Assembly (NCBI GenBank): GCA_028819475.1
Contig: JAPPLJ010000050.1
Coordinates: 310,001-374,000, forward strand
Direction: 5' to 3'
Source of the DNA: Rhodospirillaceae bacterium
GTDB taxonomy: Bacteria; Pseudomonadota; Alphaproteobacteria; Bin65
DNA: 64,000 bases
Position numbers and translations under genes: made by a program. This document shows positions 49,632 through 58,070 of this stretch, one piece after another; position 1 is the stretch's first letter; every line of letters begins with the position of its first letter. Below the pieces are notes generated by a model. The model saw only the letters and a program-made list of their open reading frames with translations, was not told the origin of the DNA and did not search any database.

Positions 49632-49665
49632 CGGCCGGCGGTCCCGTTGCGGCGCGGAAAGCGGG

Positions 49666-50352
49666 CTACTGCCTGGGCGCCCGTCCGCCGGACATGTAGA
49701 TATCGACCCGCGAGGCCGTCCCCTTGCCCCTGCGGACGCGGATCTTGTTCGCCGGCACGCCCACGGTCGTCAGGCCGGTCTTGACGGCCTGCGCCCGAGC
49801 GAGCGCCGTCGCCGCGGATTCGCCCCTGCCGGCCCGGCCGATCAGGGTCAGCGTGCTGTTCAGCAGATTCTGGACCTGCGCGATGCGCACGATCTTGCGG
49901 CCGCTGCCCGGCGGCAGCCCGGTGCCCTTGCCGCGGAACGCGACCGCGGCGATGAAGCCGGAGCGCACGAGCCGGACGCCGTCGACGGTCCTGACCTTTG
50001 CCTCCTCCCTCGCGCTGCCGGGCCGGAAGATCTCGGCGCGCACATCGCTGTCGGTCACCTTGTCCGGCGCCCCGCCATAGCCGGCCCGGGGCCCGCCACC
50101 TTCCAGGTAGCGGGCGTTGCGCCGGTCGGCGAACAGGCCCTCCTGGATCTGCATGCGCTGGCGCCGGGTTTCCCCCTCGGGCTTGTCGGGAACCGTCGCC
50201 AGTTTCGGGAACGGCTTGTCGGCGCCGGGAGACTCGCCCTTTTCCGGGCTCGCGCAGGCGCCCAAAGCGGTCAGGGCGGCGGCCAGGACGGTTGCCAGGG
50301 CGGCCAGTCTCATTCTGCGCGGGACGGACATTTTCGGCTCGGCGACAATCAT
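49666..50352 (-). CDS. Lipoprotein of unknown function
   Basis: 228 aa from ATG 50352, with GGAG nine bases ahead; a second ATG seven codons on (50331) lacks such a site. After a basic stretch (MSVPRRMRLAAL), a hydrophobic segment ends in the lipobox LTALGAC, so the mature protein starts at that Cys and is membrane-anchored, probably in the outer membrane. The mature part is charged with an RMQIQEGLFADRRNARY block (about 94-110). The C-terminal 70 residues (LTLIGRAGRGESAATALARAQAVK ... VPANKIRVRRGKGTASRVDIYM) resemble OmpA-C/peptidoglycan-associated domains, without the full peptidoglycan-binding motif. No exact family is recognised. Confidence 0.72.
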   Translation of the reverse strand: MIVAEPKMSVPRRMRLAALATVLAAALTALGACASPEKGESPGADKPFPKLATVPDKPEGETRRQRMQIQEGLFADRRNARYLEGGGPRAGYGGAPDKVTDSDVRAEIFRPGSAREEAKVRTVDGVRLVRSGFIAAVAFRGKGTGLPPGSGRKIVRIAQVQNLLNSTLTLIGRAGRGESAATALARAQAVKTGLTTVGVPANKIRVRRGKGTASRVDIYMSGGRAPRQ

Positions 50353-50670
50353 GATCGAAGCTCCGTATGCCGGCCGCCGGGCGAACCGCGCGCCGGCCGT
50401 GCGACACAGAACTGGTAGCATATCCTGCCCGCTGCAAGCCAACGGCCAGAGTATTCGGCCGGCGCGCCGCGCTGTGCGTCAACCCGTCGCCGCCCGGCGG
50501 ACATCCGGTCATCCTGCCGGAGAAATTCCGCAGTATACCTAACCGGAATCGCCCGCTTCCCGGACCCGCCGGCACGGGATCGCGATCGGCCCGGCCGGGC
50601 CGCGCACCCGCATGAAGGGCCTCGTTCGCCCCGGGAAAAATGAATTTGGGGACGGATAAGGATTTGCGCC
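50353..50670. other. Divergent gap between lipoprotein gene and phaC
   Basis: 318 bp without a credible gene. It should hold both promoters. A perfect 16-bp self-complementary run CGGCCCGGCCGGGCCG lies at 50587-50602, about 70 bp before phaC, and AAGGA precedes the phaC ATG by eight bases. No clear -35/-10 pair could be assigned. Confidence 0.6.
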
Positions 50671-52482
50671 ATGACCGAACCGCGTACCGACGCCGCACCG
50701 CCCGACATGGCTGCCGCCGCCGAGCAGTTCGCCTCCATCGCCGAGCGCAGCCAGAAGATCGTCGAGGATTTTCTGGCGTCGCAGAAGGAGGACGGCCTGC
50801 AGGACCCGGATCCGCTCAAGGTCGGCGGCGCATTCTTCGAGCTGACCCGGCACATGATGGCCGATCCCGCCCGGCTGTGGGAGATGCAGACCCGGTTCTG
50901 GTCGGACTATGCCGAGCTGTGGACCGATGCGGCGCGGCGCATGACGGGCGCCGCGGCGGATAGCTCGGCGGCCAAGCCGAACATCGCGCCCGAGGCCGGA
51001 GACCGGCGCTTCAAGGACGCGGCATGGACCGACAACGCGGCCTTCGAATTCATCAAGCAATCCTACCTGCTGGCGTCGCGGCACATCCAGAAATCGGTCG
51101 CCGAGACCGAGGGCCTGGACGACCACACCGCCCACAAGGTGGAATTCTTCACCAATCAGTGGATCGACGCGATGGCGCCGACCAACTTCGCGGCGACCAA
51201 CCCCGAAGTCCTGCGCGCAACCGTCGAATCGAAGGGCGAGAACCTGGTCAACGGACTGAACAACCTGCTGACCGACCTGGAGCGCGGCAAGGGCCGGCTC
51301 GCCATCCGCATGACCGACGACACCAAGTTCGAGGTCGGCGAGAACGTCGCCGCCTCCAGGGGTTCGGTCGTGTTCGAGAACGACCTGATGCAGCTCATCC
51401 AGTACGCCCCGTTGACCGAAAAAGCGTACAGGGCGCCGCTGCTGATCGTCCCGCCGTGGATCAACAAGTTCTACATCCTCGACCTGCGCGATTCGAATTC
51501 CTTCATCCGCTGGGCGGTCTCGAAGGGCCACACGGTCTTCGTGATTTCCTGGGTCAATCCGGATTCGAAGCTCGCGGACAAGACCTTCGAGGACTATCTC
51601 GCCGAGGGCCCGCTGGCCGCGATGGACGCCATCGAGCGGGCGACCGGCGAAAAGCAGCTCAACATGATCGGCTATTGCCTGGGCGGCACGCTGACCGCCT
51701 GCACGATGGCCCATCTGGCGAACAGCGGCCGGGCCGGCCGGGTGAAGAGCGTGACCTATTTCACCACCCTGGTCGATTTCAAAAATGCCGGCGACCTGTG
51801 CGTCTTCATCGACGAGGAGCAGCTGAAGGGCCTGGAGCAGCGCATGGCCAAGCGCGGCTATCTCGAAGGCAAGGAGATGGCGAACACCTTCAACATGCTG
51901 CGCGCCAACGACCTGATCTGGTCCTTCGTCATCAACAACTACCTGCTCGGCAAGGACCCCTTCCCCTTCGACCTGCTGTACTGGAATTCCGACGCCACGC
52001 GCATGCCGGCGGCCATGCACATGTTCTACCTGCGCAACATGTACCAGCGGAACCTTATGGTCGAACCGGGCGCCATCGACCTGCTGGGCACGCCGATCGA
52101 CCTCGGCGCGGTCGAGGCGCCGACCTTCATCCTGTCGACGAAGGACGATCATATCGCGCCCTGGAAGGCGACCTATTCGGGCACGCAGCTCTATGGCGGG
52201 CCGGTGAAGTTCTGCCTCAGCGGCTCGGGCCACATCGCCGGTGTGGTCAACCCGGAAGGCTCGGAAAAATACGGCTACTGGACCAATCCGAAGCACCCGG
52301 CGGACCCCGAAAAATGGTTCGCCGGCGCGAAGCAGCATGAAGGCTCCTGGTGGCCGGAATGGCAGCGCTGGATTTCCCGCAAGACCGGCGGCAAGGTCGA
52401 CGCGCGCCAGCCGGGAGACGGCGATCTCGCCATCATCGAGCCGGCGCCCGGCCGCTACGTCAAGGTCCGCGCAACGGATTAG
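50671..52482 (+). CDS. phaC: Class I poly(3-hydroxyalkanoate) synthase
   Basis: 603 aa polymerising (R)-3-hydroxyacyl-CoA into PHA storage granules. The lipase-like box MIGYCLGGT holds nucleophile C336; the catalytic Asp lies in LSTKDDHIAPW (D492/D493) and the His in GSGHIAGVVNP (H521). The N-terminal PhaC domain (about residues 60-230) includes FFTNQWIDAMAPTNFAATNPEVL, characteristic of class I enzymes that work without PhaE or PhaR. Length is typical. No phaA, phaB or phasin gene is adjacent, but the acyl-CoA dehydrogenase and hydratase genes in the window could supply hydroxyacyl-CoA. It is followed 30 bp on by a small cupin gene in the same direction. Confidence 0.95.
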   Translation: MTEPRTDAAPPDMAAAAEQFASIAERSQKIVEDFLASQKEDGLQDPDPLKVGGAFFELTRHMMADPARLWEMQTRFWSDYAELWTDAARRMTGAAADSSAAKPNIAPEAGDRRFKDAAWTDNAAFEFIKQSYLLASRHIQKSVAETEGLDDHTAHKVEFFTNQWIDAMAPTNFAATNPEVLRATVESKGENLVNGLNNLLTDLERGKGRLAIRMTDDTKFEVGENVAASRGSVVFENDLMQLIQYAPLTEKAYRAPLLIVPPWINKFYILDLRDSNSFIRWAVSKGHTVFVISWVNPDSKLADKTFEDYLAEGPLAAMDAIERATGEKQLNMIGYCLGGTLTACTMAHLANSGRAGRVKSVTYFTTLVDFKNAGDLCVFIDEEQLKGLEQRMAKRGYLEGKEMANTFNMLRANDLIWSFVINNYLLGKDPFPFDLLYWNSDATRMPAAMHMFYLRNMYQRNLMVEPGAIDLLGTPIDLGAVEAPTFILSTKDDHIAPWKATYSGTQLYGGPVKFCLSGSGHIAGVVNPEGSEKYGYWTNPKHPADPEKWFAGAKQHEGSWWPEWQRWISRKTGGKVDARQPGDGDLAIIEPAPGRYVKVRATD

Positions 52483-52512
52483 GGCGCGAGCAAACCCCGA
52501 CCGGAGGAGACC

Positions 52513-52806
52513 ATGAGCGAACTGAAAGCGGTGCCGACCGTGATGATCGAGGACGAGCGGGTCCGCGTGACCGAGTGGCGCTTCGCCCCCGGCGCGGCGA
52601 CCGGCTACCACGTCCACGAACACGATTACGTCGTCGTGCCGATCACCACCGGAACCCTGCGCCTGGTCGAGCCCGACGGCACGCGCGACTCCGAACTCGA
52701 GGTCGGCAAGCCCTACAACCGGCCGCGCGGCGTCGCCCACGACGTGATCAACGCCAACGACTACGAGTTCGCCTTCATCGAGATTGAACTGCTCGAGAAC
52801 CGCTGA
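52513..52806 (+). CDS. Small cupin-domain protein
   Basis: 97 aa single-domain cupin. The start MSELKAVPTVMIEDERVRVTEWRFAPG leads to cupin motif 1 TGYHVHEHDYVVVPITTGTLRL (about residues 33-54; H37, H39 and Glu/Asp metal ligands) and motif 2 PYNRPRGVAHDVINAND (about 70-86; His ligand). It could bind a metal and a small ligand, or stabilise the fold only. GGAGGAG precedes the ATG. The 30-bp gap after phaC suggests co-transcription, but a role in PHA metabolism is unproven. Confidence 0.85.
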   Translation: MSELKAVPTVMIEDERVRVTEWRFAPGAATGYHVHEHDYVVVPITTGTLRLVEPDGTRDSELEVGKPYNRPRGVAHDVINANDYEFAFIEIELLENR

Positions 52807-52808
52807 CC

Positions 52809-52830
52809 GGCGGGGTGCAGCGGCCCCGCC
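52809..52830. terminator. Bidirectional hairpin between convergent cupin and SDR genes
   Basis: GGCGGGG (52809-52815) pairs with CCCCGCC (52824-52830) around an 8-nt loop, directly after the cupin stop and just before the convergent SDR stop. The position fits a shared transcription end, but neither strand has a U-tract, so intrinsic termination is uncertain. Confidence 0.35.
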
Positions 52831-52834
52831 CCGC

Positions 52835-53659
52835 TCACACCATCAGCCGGCCGCCGTTGATGTAGAGGGTCTGGCCGGTCATGAAGCGGGCCTTTTCCGA
52901 CAGCAGGAACAGGACCGGCCCGACGATATCGTCGGTCACCGCGATCCGGCCGAGCGGAATCGTCGCCAGCATGGCCGAGTTGTCCATGCCGGCCGGAAAA
53001 TCCTGCTCGTTCTTCGGCGTCACGTCGCCGCCGCGCCCGGTGCCGCCGCGCAGGAAGGCGGTATCGACCGCGCCCGGCGCGATGCAGTTGGCCCGCACCT
53101 CCGGCGCATTCTCCTTCGCCAGCCCCTTGGCAAGCGCGATGATGCCCGCCTTGGCCGCCGAATAGGTGCCGGTGGTCTTCTCCACCAGGGTCGCCAGACC
53201 CGAGGCGGCGAACACCATGCCCGAGGCGTTGCCGGTCTCGCCCGCCCCCTTGCGCAGCATCGGCAGCGCCGCCCTGACCGCCAGGAAGGCCGAGCGGAGG
53301 TTGACCGACAGCGCCTCGTCGATCTCGGCCGCCGTCATGTCCTCGACCGGCTTGGGCGGCGACATGTAGCCCGGCAGATGGACCAGCCCGTCGAGCGCGC
53401 CGCCCCAGATACCGGCCAGGGCCTCGAACGCCCGGTCGGCGCCGTCGTTGTCCCGCGCGTCGTAGGGCAGCGTCTCGACCCCCGCGGGCGGCGTATGGCG
53501 CTCCAGCGAGCCCGGGAGGTCGATGACCGCGACCTTGAGCCCTTCGGCGACCGCCACCTCGGTCAGCCGCTTGCCGATGCCGCCGCAGCCGCCGGTGATG
53601 GCGAGGCGGTAGCCGGCGGCCGGCGCGAGGCGGGAGAAATCGGGAGTCGGGAGCGTCAT
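52835..53659 (-). CDS. SDR family oxidoreductase
   Basis: 274 aa. Cofactor motif ITGGCGGIGKRLTEVAV (about residues 19-35), VIDLPGSL after beta-2 (Asp suggests NAD preference), active-site Tyr/Lys in GTYSAAKAGIIALAKG (about 163-178), and C-terminal FMTGQTLYINGGRLMV. The region GMVFAASGLATLVEKTTG places Ser/Ala at the usual Ser position (AASG), so the catalytic Ser should be checked. A stretch DGLVHLPGYMSPPKPVEDM replaces the usual NNAG motif, a variant typical of this branch. Its ATG overlaps the stop of the carbonic-anhydrase-like gene (ATGA), so the two form a unit. Confidence 0.87.
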   Translation of the reverse strand: MTLPTPDFSRLAPAAGYRLAITGGCGGIGKRLTEVAVAEGLKVAVIDLPGSLERHTPPAGVETLPYDARDNDGADRAFEALAGIWGGALDGLVHLPGYMSPPKPVEDMTAAEIDEALSVNLRSAFLAVRAALPMLRKGAGETGNASGMVFAASGLATLVEKTTGTYSAAKAGIIALAKGLAKENAPEVRANCIAPGAVDTAFLRGGTGRGGDVTPKNEQDFPAGMDNSAMLATIPLGRIAVTDDIVGPVLFLLSEKARFMTGQTLYINGGRLMV

Positions 53660-54201
53660 CGCAAGTCCTTTCCGTCAGCCTTGATCACCCTGTGTTCCTG
53701 CGCCAGACGCGCGTAGTGGCGCGCGCCTTCGCGCAGCGCCTCCAGGGTGTCCTCGTCCAGCTCGCGCATGAATTTCGCCGGCCGGCCGGACCAGAGCTGG
53801 CCGGCCGGAATCACCTTGCCCGGCGTGACCAGGGAGCCGGCGGCGACCATCGCGCCCGGCTCGACCGTGACGCCGTCCATCAGGCAGCTCTGCATCCCGA
53901 TGGTGGCACGGTCGCCGATGGTGCAGCCGTGGAGCAGGCACTGGTGGCCGATCAGCACCTCGTCGCCGACGATGGTCGGGTATTTTTTGCTGTCGACATG
54001 GATCGTGCTGTTGTCCTGCAGGTTGCTGCCGCGGCCGATCCGCACCCTGTTGACGTCGCCGCGCACCGTGCAGCCGTACCAGACGCTGCTGCCCGGCCCG
54101 ATCCGCACGTCGCCGATGATCGCGGCGTTCGGCGCGATGAAGGCGGTGTCCGCGATGTCCGGTTCGACGCCGCGGAACGGCAGGATGACGGGCTGGTTCA
54201 T
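53656..54201 (-). CDS. Gamma-class carbonic anhydrase-like protein
   Basis: 181 aa from ATG 54201 (MNQPVILPFRGVEPDIAD). A left-handed parallel beta-helix of hexapeptide repeats is evident (IAPNAAIIGDVRIGPGSSVWYGCTVRGD). The metal-binding histidines lie in STIHVDS (about residue 67), VLIGHQCLLHGCTIG (about 84 and 89), as in gamma carbonic anhydrases and the related PaaY/YrdA/CaiE proteins. A longer frame upstream runs into the repeat R3 and is rejected. The PaaY relatives act as thioesterases in aromatic catabolism, so carbonic anhydrase activity is not certain. The stop overlaps the SDR start, indicating a two-gene operon. Confidence 0.9.
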   Translation of the reverse strand: MNQPVILPFRGVEPDIADTAFIAPNAAIIGDVRIGPGSSVWYGCTVRGDVNRVRIGRGSNLQDNSTIHVDSKKYPTIVGDEVLIGHQCLLHGCTIGDRATIGMQSCLMDGVTVEPGAMVAAGSLVTPGKVIPAGQLWSGRPAKFMRELDEDTLEALREGARHYARLAQEHRVIKADGKDLR

Positions 54202-54203
54202 GA

Positions 54204-54258
54204 GCGGTCGGGGGCGGTCGGTTTTGCGGCCGGGGCGGTCGGAAGATCGGGCGGTCGT
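54204..54258. repeat. Short degenerate tandem repeats, GCGGTCGG unit
   Basis: Five near-copies of GCGGTCGG begin at 54204, 54214, 54227 (GCGGCCGG), 54235 and 54251 (GCGGTCGT). Spacing is irregular (8-16 bp). The array is immediately upstream of the carbonic anhydrase-like gene and makes one strand G-rich. It may be mere low-complexity sequence. Confidence 0.4.
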
Positions 54259-54379
54259 GTGCGCCGGCCGTGTTACGCCGGCAGCCCGGCGGCGGCAAGC
54301 CCCGCGGGAGGCAATGCCGTTTGCGCGAGGAACACACTTGGACCCTCTCGGTCGCGCCGGACCGAACCTGTTCCTCCCC

Positions 54380-54510
54380 GTCATTTCGACCGGAGCGGCG
54401 CAGCCGCGAAGTGGAGAAATCTTTCCGGAACAGTGCTTTTGACCAAGCACAGCAGGTGAAAGAATTCTCCGCTCCGCCCCGGATGAATCCGGGGCTCCGG
54501 TCGAAATGAC
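54380..54510. repeat. Dispersed palindromic element, copy R3 (subfamily B)
   Basis: 131 bp with ends GTCATTTCGACCG and CGGTCGAAATGAC, left arm GTGGAGAAATCTTTCCG and right arm GAATTCTCCGCTCCG. The centre CAGTGCTTTT...AAGCAC is shared with the copy at 62142 and differs from the subfamily A copies. R3 and the 62142 copy flank the imuA-imuB-dnaE2 cassette in the same orientation. Confidence 0.85.
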
Positions 54511-54588
54511 GGGACAGGGGATCGACGCCGGCCGACACGAAAAATCAAACTGAGACACGACCGGCTTTCGAGTCGACTTGCATTATTT

Positions 54589-54614
54589 ATTCTCGTATTG
54601 TTCTATAAATGTAC
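54589..54614 (+). promoter_or_regulatory. LexA-like (GTTC-N7-GTTC type) half-sites upstream of imuA
   Basis: ATTC-N7-GTTC (54589-54603) and GTTC-N7-GTAC (54600-54614) overlap; each has one mismatch to the alphaproteobacterial SOS box GTTC-N7-GTTC. They lie in a sharply AT-rich stretch 34-59 bp before the imuA ATG at 54648, exactly where a LexA site is expected for this cassette. Two further GTTC words follow at 54617 and 54621. Confidence 0.55.
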
Positions 54615-54647
54615 GTGTTCGTTCTTGCGAAAAGGAAACCGCCGCCG

Positions 54648-55502
54648 ATGTCGACCGCCGCCACGCTGCACCGGCTGCGCGACCGGATCCGCCGGCTGGA
54701 ACAGGGTTGTCCGGCGCCGGCCGCGCCGGGCAGCGGCGCAGCGGGCGGGGATACGGCCGCCCTGCCCGCCGCCCCGGGCGAAATCGTCCCGCTCGGCCTG
54801 CCGGCGATCGATGCGGCGCTGCCCTGGGGCGGGCTGCCGCGCGGCGCGGTGCACGAGATCCTGTGCGGCGATCCGGGGGACGGCGCGCCGACGGCCTTCC
54901 TGCTGGCGCTGATCGGGCGGCAGAAGGCCGCCGGCCATGCCGGGCCGGTCCTGTGGGTCAGCTGCCGGCGCGACCTGTTCGCCCCGGCCCTGCCGGTCTA
55001 TGGCTGCGATCCGGCGGATTTCCTGTTCGTGCGCTGCCGCAGCGGGGAAGAGGTGCTGTGGGCGATGGAGGACGGACTGCGCTGCCCGGCGCTCGCCGCC
55101 GTCGCCGGCGATGTCGGGGCGCCGGACTTTTCGGCGACCCGCCGCCTGCAACTCGCCGCCGGCCGGGGCGGCGTGCCCCTGTTCCTGCACCGGCCCCTGT
55201 ACGGGTCCCTGCATCGGGCGAAAAAGGCAACGGAACACAGGATAGGCAAAGGCGGCGCCCTGGCGCCCTCGGCCGCCGTTACCCGCTGGGCCGCGGCTGC
55301 CCGGCTGTCCGACCCGGCCGATCCCTCGACCGGTTTCGGGGCGCAGACCGGCGACCCGGCCTGGACGGTGCATCTGCACCGCTGCCGGGGCGGGCGGCCC
55401 GGCCGCTGGCCGGTTGTCTGGAACCGGCGGCAACAGGCGTTCGAGCCGGCGGCAGCAGGCGCGCTTCACCAGGCGCGGGACCGGGTGTGGGCAGGGGCAT
55501 GA
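54648..55502 (+). CDS. imuA: ImuA, SOS mutasome RecA-like subunit
   Basis: 284 aa from ATG 54648 with AAAAGGA ahead; the in-frame ATG at 54609 would overlap the LexA-like sites. A Leu/Arg-rich start (LHRLRDRIRRLEQG) precedes a RecA/SulA-like core: LGLPAIDAALPWGGLPRGAVHEILCGDPGDG (about residues 47-77), then VLWVSCRRDLFAPALPVYG and a long hydrophobic strand region. The Walker A lysine is replaced (CGDPGDGAPTAF), usual for ImuA. With ImuB and DnaE2 it carries out damage-induced translesion mutagenesis. LexA-type half-sites upstream indicate SOS control. Confidence 0.87.
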   Translation: MSTAATLHRLRDRIRRLEQGCPAPAAPGSGAAGGDTAALPAAPGEIVPLGLPAIDAALPWGGLPRGAVHEILCGDPGDGAPTAFLLALIGRQKAAGHAGPVLWVSCRRDLFAPALPVYGCDPADFLFVRCRSGEEVLWAMEDGLRCPALAAVAGDVGAPDFSATRRLQLAAGRGGVPLFLHRPLYGSLHRAKKATEHRIGKGGALAPSAAVTRWAAAARLSDPADPSTGFGAQTGDPAWTVHLHRCRGGRPGRWPVVWNRRQQAFEPAAAGALHQARDRVWAGA

Positions 55503-56041
55503 TATCCGGCCCTCGGCAGGGCGCTCCGGATACCGTCGGGCCGGCCGGCAGGGTCGCCGATAACGGTGTGTTGTTCGATTCCAGACCGCCGCACCATGAA
55601 GTAACGATCATTCAAGATTGGACCAACGCGGCGGAGACCGATGCCGCGGCCAAACGGCCCGACGGCGGCCCGCGGAAAGCGCCGGACGATCCGCGACCCG
55701 CACGCACGCCATCGGTTGCCGGGTCGGCCTCTGGCCGGCGGAATTTCCGGCGCGCCCGGCCGCAAAACAGACGGCCGGATCGACGCCGGCGGCCGGTTCG
55801 GTCGTCGGTTTGTCCCGATTCGGTCTTGGGAGCCGGTATACAATCGACAGCCCCGGCAAAGCATTCCCGGGGTTTGACATGATCGCCGGCATCCGGCGCA
55901 AGCCCAGGGTCTGCAAGGACTCCGGTGGAAACCTGGCCGGCCGTTCCGGGCCAAACGGCCTGTTTGTATCCAGTATCCTGAATAGCATGAACCGGCTGTT
56001 CGACCGGTTAAAGGCGCCGGCATCACGGCGGAGAGCCTGCC
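55503..56041. other. Unusually long gap inside the imuA-imuB cassette
   Basis: 539 bp separate imuA from imuB, genes that normally overlap or nearly touch. Six-frame reading gives only arginine/proline-rich frames without a domain or ribosome site. It has an inverted repeat CCCCGG...CCGGGG around 55848 and an AACCGG-N8-CCGGTT hairpin (55990-56009) shortly before imuB. Composition is somewhat less GC-rich than in the genes. Nothing identifies its origin. Confidence 0.6.
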
Positions 56042-57772
56042 ATGCCGCGTGACCTGTTCGACGGCCGGACCGGTGCCCGGTTCCGTTCGGGGGCGGCCGG
56101 CCGGCGCATCCTCTACTGCTGGCTGCCCTGCTTCGCGACCGACCGGATCGCGCGGCGGCGGCCGGCGCTGGCGGTGCGGCCCGTCGCGATCGTCCGGCAC
56201 GACCGCGGCCGGCGCATCGCGGTGGCGGTCAACGGCCCGGCCGGCCGGAGCGGCGTGCGGCCCGGCCAGAGCCTGGCGGACGCGCGCAGCCTGTGCCCCG
56301 CCCTCAAAGCGGTCGAGGCCGACCCGGCGGCCGACAGCCGCCTGCTGTTGCACCTGGCGCGCTGGTGCACGCGCTACACGCCCTGGGTCGCGCCGGAAGC
56401 GCCGGCGGAAGACGATCCGCCCGCCCCCGCTCAATCCGAGACTGCCTTGCTGCTCGACATCAGCGGGTGCGCCCATCTGGCGGGCGGCGAGGAAATGCTT
56501 TCAGGAAACCTTGCCAACCGATTGGAAGATTTCGGTTTTACCGTTCGCTGCGCGGTTGCCGATACGCCGGGCGCCGCCCGGGCCTGGGCGCGACACGGCG
56601 ATCCGCTGCACCCCGTCATTCCGGAAGGCGCGCAGGCCGATTGGCTGAAGCCCCTGCCCGCCGCCGCCCTGCGCCTGCGCGACGCGGACGCCGAGACCCT
56701 GACGCGCCTCGGCATCGCCACGGTCGGCGACCTCATGGCCCTGCCCCGCGCCGCCGTCGCCAACCGCTTTCCGGCCGGCCGGGCCGCCGGCGTGCTGGAG
56801 CGGCTGGACCGGGTCCTCGGCATTGCGCCGGAGAGCATCGCGCCGCTGCCGCCGCCGGCGGACTACAGCGTGCGCCAGCACTATGCCGAGCCGGTCGGCA
56901 CGCCGGAGGGCATGACCGCCGCCTTCGAACGGCTGCTGCTCGCGCTCGCCCGCAGGCTGGAAGCCGCCGGCCTAGGCGCCCGGCAGCTCGAGTTCGCCAT
57001 CGTCCGCGCCGACGATACGCTGGACAGCGCGCGCATCGGGGTCAGCCGCCCGAGCCGCGATCCGGCCCATCTGGCGCGCCTGTTCGCGCCCCGGCTCGAA
57101 AGTCTGGACCCGGATCCGGGAATTGAAACGGTCGTTCTAAGGGCCGTCTCGGTCGAACCCTTCATCGTGGAACAGAAGGCAATTCAGAAGGTTAGCCGTC
57201 GAAGTCCGGTCGGGACATTACACGAAAAACGGCGCGGCCTGCCGATTCCGCAGGACCGGGCGGATTTGAGCCAGGTCGACACCCTGATCGACCGGCTGGC
57301 CAACCGGCTGGGCCGCGCGGCGGTCCTGCGCGCCCTGCCCTGCGAGACCGCCCTGCCCGAAACCCAGACCCGCTATGCGCCGGCGCTCGACCTGCGGGCC
57401 GGCAATCCGGCGTCCGGCTGGACCGCCTGGCAGAGCCCGGACCGTCTGGCCGGCCCGGCCCTGCCGGTGCGCCTGCTGGAAGCGCCAGAGCCGGTCGAGG
57501 CGGCGGCCGAGGCCGTGCCGGGCCGGTTCGCCTGGCGCCGCCGGGTCTGGCGGGTCATCGCGGACGAAGGCCCGGCCCGCCGCCTCGGCCGCTGGTGGCA
57601 CGGCGAAACCGCGATCCGCGACTACTGGCAGGTCGCGGCGGTCCCCGCCGAGGCTTCGGGCGGTATTCCAGACGATATTCCGGACGGGGCCGCGCCGGTC
57701 CGCCTCTGGCTGTACCGCGACCCGGCGGCCGGCCCGGCAAACCGATGGTCGGTCCACGGGCTGATGGGGTGA
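56042..57772 (+). CDS. imuB: ImuB, catalytically inactive Y-family polymerase-like mutasome protein
   Basis: 576 aa. The Y-polymerase fold starts at RILYCWLPCFATDRIARRRP, where active DinB-type enzymes have the catalytic Asp (IDMDCFFA); it is Trp/Leu here. The second motif LLLDISGCAHLAGGEEML (about residues 133-150) also lacks the catalytic Asp-Glu pair. This loss is characteristic of ImuB, which acts as a hub linking DnaE2 to the beta clamp. The palm/finger region TLTRLGIATVGDLMALPR (about 220-237) contains helix-hairpin-helix sequence. Length is above the usual 480-520 because of extra C-terminal sequence. A canonical QLxLF-type clamp motif was not found by eye. The partner dnaE2 lies 1.0 kb downstream, beyond an insertion. 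Confidence 0.87.
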   Translation: MPRDLFDGRTGARFRSGAAGRRILYCWLPCFATDRIARRRPALAVRPVAIVRHDRGRRIAVAVNGPAGRSGVRPGQSLADARSLCPALKAVEADPAADSRLLLHLARWCTRYTPWVAPEAPAEDDPPAPAQSETALLLDISGCAHLAGGEEMLSGNLANRLEDFGFTVRCAVADTPGAARAWARHGDPLHPVIPEGAQADWLKPLPAAALRLRDADAETLTRLGIATVGDLMALPRAAVANRFPAGRAAGVLERLDRVLGIAPESIAPLPPPADYSVRQHYAEPVGTPEGMTAAFERLLLALARRLEAAGLGARQLEFAIVRADDTLDSARIGVSRPSRDPAHLARLFAPRLESLDPDPGIETVVLRAVSVEPFIVEQKAIQKVSRRSPVGTLHEKRRGLPIPQDRADLSQVDTLIDRLANRLGRAAVLRALPCETALPETQTRYAPALDLRAGNPASGWTAWQSPDRLAGPALPVRLLEAPEPVEAAAEAVPGRFAWRRRVWRVIADEGPARRLGRWWHGETAIRDYWQVAAVPAEASGGIPDDIPDGAAPVRLWLYRDPAAGPANRWSVHGLMG

Positions 57773-57833
57773 AAACGGGTTGAAATGAAGCTACTTACTG
57801 CCGGATTTGACTAGACTTTTTGAGGAAACGACG

Positions 57834-58070
57834 ATGGCCACGCTGACGATCCGCAACCTGGACGACAAAACCGTCGAACGGCTGAAACACCAAGCCCGCC
57901 AGAACGGGCGCTCGCTCCAGGCCGAGGTGCGCCATATCCTGAACAACGCCGCCCAAACCCTGACCAAAAAGGAATTCTGGGCGCGGGCCGATGCGATCGC
58001 CGCAATGACGCCGCGCGATATCGAGCAGACCGACAGCGTCACCCTGCTGAGGGAGGAGCGGGACTGCTGA
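57834..58070 (+). CDS. FitA-type ribbon-helix-helix antitoxin (orphan)
   Basis: 78 aa from ATG 57834, with TGAGGAAACG ahead. MATLTIRNLDDKTVERLKHQARQNGRSLQAEVRHIL is the classic FitA/Arc-type ribbon-helix-helix start. The C-terminal half (LTKKEFWARADAIAAMTPRDIEQTDS) is the toxin-binding tail. FitA partners encode a PIN toxin whose ATG overlaps the antitoxin stop (TGATG). That exact overlap is present, but the next frame is a transposase. The toxin has therefore been lost or replaced, leaving a lone antitoxin in the imuB-dnaE2 gap. Confidence 0.85.
   Translation: MATLTIRNLDDKTVERLKHQARQNGRSLQAEVRHILNNAAQTLTKKEFWARADAIAAMTPRDIEQTDSVTLLREERDC

Larger units (their letters stand above)
54202..54647. 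other. Divergent gap between carbonic anhydrase-like gene and imuA
   Basis: 446 bp. From left to right it holds a cluster of short GCGGTCGG repeats (54204-54258), about 120 bp with no visible feature, repeat element R3 (54380-54510), and an AT-rich stretch with LexA-like half-sites (54589-54614) that is probably the imuA promoter region. No gene is supported. Confidence 0.7.

Noticed and set aside
46743-49784. 1013-aa forward reading frame over hom and the aminotransferase
   Set aside because: Antisense to three well-conserved enzymes; low-complexity composition and no motif.
55608-55988. 126-aa reverse frame in the imuA-imuB gap
   Set aside because: Arg/Pro-rich, no ribosome site, no domain, and composition as expected for a random GC-rich frame.
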